A stretch of DNA of 6,056 nucleotides from JABWCE01 sp046154525 (GTDB lineage Bacteria > Bacteroidota > Bacteroidia > NS11-12g > UBA9320). The stretch covers positions 1 to 6,056 of the forward strand of contig JBJXDS010000047.1 of NCBI GenBank assembly GCA_046154525.1. The letters run 5' to 3'. Position 1 is the stretch's first letter; each line of letters starts with the position of its first letter. A program made the translations under genes and the position numbers. The notes below the pieces were generated by a model. It had not been told where the DNA came from. It was given only the letters and a program-made list of their open reading frames with translations, and searched no databases. Positions 5,368-6,056 of the stretch are shown here, piece after piece.

Positions 5368-5377
5368 GTTCAAAAAT
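5359..5377 (+). repeat. Direct repeat partner of 4508-4526
   Basis: This 19-base segment, containing TAACGGTT, matches 4508-4526 at 16 positions in direct orientation, and the three differences are transitions. It overlaps the right arm of the 5324-5367 inverted repeat. Together with its partner it brackets the IS1 transposase frame. Confidence 0.45.
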
Positions 5378-5393
5378 GTCAATAATCGCTAGT

Positions 5394-6056
5394 TTATTTC
5401 GGATTAATTAAAATAGAAATGAGCGATTTATTTACATAATAATTATCTCGCCCCACCTTCTTTTTGCCAACCAAATCAAGTTGCTCCAATTGATCTAAAT
5501 AGCGTATGGCTGTATTTCTGCTTATTTCTAAATCTTTCATCAGGTAATCTATTTTGGTATACGGATATCGGAACAGATTATTTAACAATTCCTGAGAGTA
5601 TATTTTAGGTGCCTTTTCTCTGAGTATTGTTTTATATTGATGCATTGCCTGAGAAATCCCCTTGATAACAGCTATTGTATCCATAGAAGTTCTGGCAATA
5701 GCATTTAGCATAAATATAATCCATGACTCCCAATCTTTTGTATTTCTTACTTCTTGTAGCAGATGATAATAAAGCATTTTGTGTTGTATGATGTACCTGC
5801 TTAGATATAGAATTGGTAATGTGAGCAAGTCATTCTTTATAAGATAAAGTATATTAATTATTCTTCCCGTTCTTCCATTTCCATCATAAAACGGATGGAT
5901 ACTCTCAAACTGATGGTGTATAATCGCCATCTTTACCAGTGGATCAACTTCCGAAAGCTCCTCATCGTTTATGTAATCTTGCAAATTGGCCATCAGTTTA
6001 ACAATTGTTTCATAATCCTGCGGTGGTGTATAAACAGATTCTCCAGTAGCTTCATT
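5394..6056 (-). CDS. Fic-family protein with C-terminal winged helix, 5' end missing
   Basis: The minus-strand frame is open to the window edge, giving 220 residues. The part beyond the first in-window Met (5993) is clearly Fic sequence (NEATGESVYTPPQDYETIVK), so the true start lies to the right. The active-site motif HPFYDGNGRTGR is complete, with its histidine codon at 5895-5897, and HHQFESI precedes it. Fic enzymes with this motif transfer AMP from ATP to protein hydroxyl groups. The following helices (LPILYLSRYI, YYHLLQEVRNTKDWESWI) are typical. The last 60 residues form a winged helix (TKIDYLMKDLEISRNTAIRY, then LVGKKKVGRDNYYVN), as in the stand-alone Fic proteins related to the Shewanella enzyme. 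Such class II proteins carry an N-terminal inhibitory helix, which would be off the edge. No antitoxin gene is seen downstream. Confidence 0.93.
   Translation of the reverse strand, partial: NEATGESVYTPPQDYETIVKLMANLQDYINDEELSEVDPLVKMAIIHHQFESIHPFYDGNGRTGRIINILYLIKNDLLTLPILYLSRYIIQHKMLYYHLLQEVRNTKDWESWIIFMLNAIARTSMDTIAVIKGISQAMHQYKTILREKAPKIYSQELLNNLFRYPYTKIDYLMKDLEISRNTAIRYLDQLEQLDLVGKKKVGRDNYYVNKSLISILINPK

Larger units (their letters stand above)
4620..5377 (+). mobile_element. IS1-family insertion sequence, ends not determined
   Basis: The body of the element is the interrupted transposase frame at 4620-5318. Sequence to 5377 is included provisionally because 5359-5377 recurs at 4508-4526 and because a 17-bp inverted repeat (5324-5367) follows the stop. 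I could not find a pair of terminal inverted repeats or an 8-9 bp target duplication, so the true ends may be degraded, or may lie as far left as about 4482. The element sits between the tRNA-Glu terminator and the convergent fic gene. Confidence 0.6.

Noticed and set aside
4482..5400. Terminal inverted repeats of the IS, using the 4485-4506 segment as the left end
   Set aside because: No reverse complement of that segment was found to the right of the transposase, so a matched pair cannot be claimed.

Overview
The window looks like a chromosomal stretch from an AT-rich member of the Bacteroidota. Three things point there. Promoter-like sites match the Bacteroidota -7/-33 pattern (TAnnTTTG with TTTG upstream), most clearly before tRNA-Glu and the ferredoxin gene. 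Start codons lack Shine-Dalgarno sequences. The protein set (IscX-linked ferredoxin, KdsC-type phosphatase, AlgH/YqgE, MORN protein, IS1-type transposase, Fic with winged helix) fits that phylum. A KdsC-like enzyme also implies a Gram-negative envelope. Species cannot be named from the sequence alone.

Layout. Bases 1-48 may be the tail of a plus-strand gene. 50-1189 (minus) is an exported MORN-repeat protein with its own promoter. 1312-2489 (plus) is a probable three-gene unit: [2Fe-2S] ferredoxin, IscX, and a KdsC-like HAD phosphatase. It converges on a minus-strand AlgH/YqgE-family gene (2543-3088), which is followed by a minus-strand type I glyceraldehyde-3-phosphate dehydrogenase (3214-4197). 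Divergent from GAPDH is tRNA-Glu(UUC) at 4398-4469, with a near-consensus promoter and a hairpin terminator about 95 nt downstream.

From 4485 rightward the region is accessory. It holds an IS1-family transposase reading frame (4620-5318), 232 codons long, that is broken by one in-frame TAA. A 17-bp perfect inverted repeat (5324-5367) follows it. A Fic-family protein with a C-terminal winged helix (5394-6056, minus) runs off the right edge. A short segment between tRNA-Glu and the terminator (4485-4526) resembles the 5' part of the transposase frame joined to the sequence just beyond its 3' end, and may be a relic of a related, internally deleted element.

Most of the window is housekeeping: iron-sulfur electron transfer and assembly, sugar-phosphate metabolism, glycolysis and translation. 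I see no convincing new multi-gene system. The observations most worth following are the mosaic repeat beside tRNA-Glu, the single nonsense codon in an otherwise full-length IS1 transposase, the long inverted repeat between the transposase and fic, and the ferredoxin-IscX pair standing apart from any other ISC gene.
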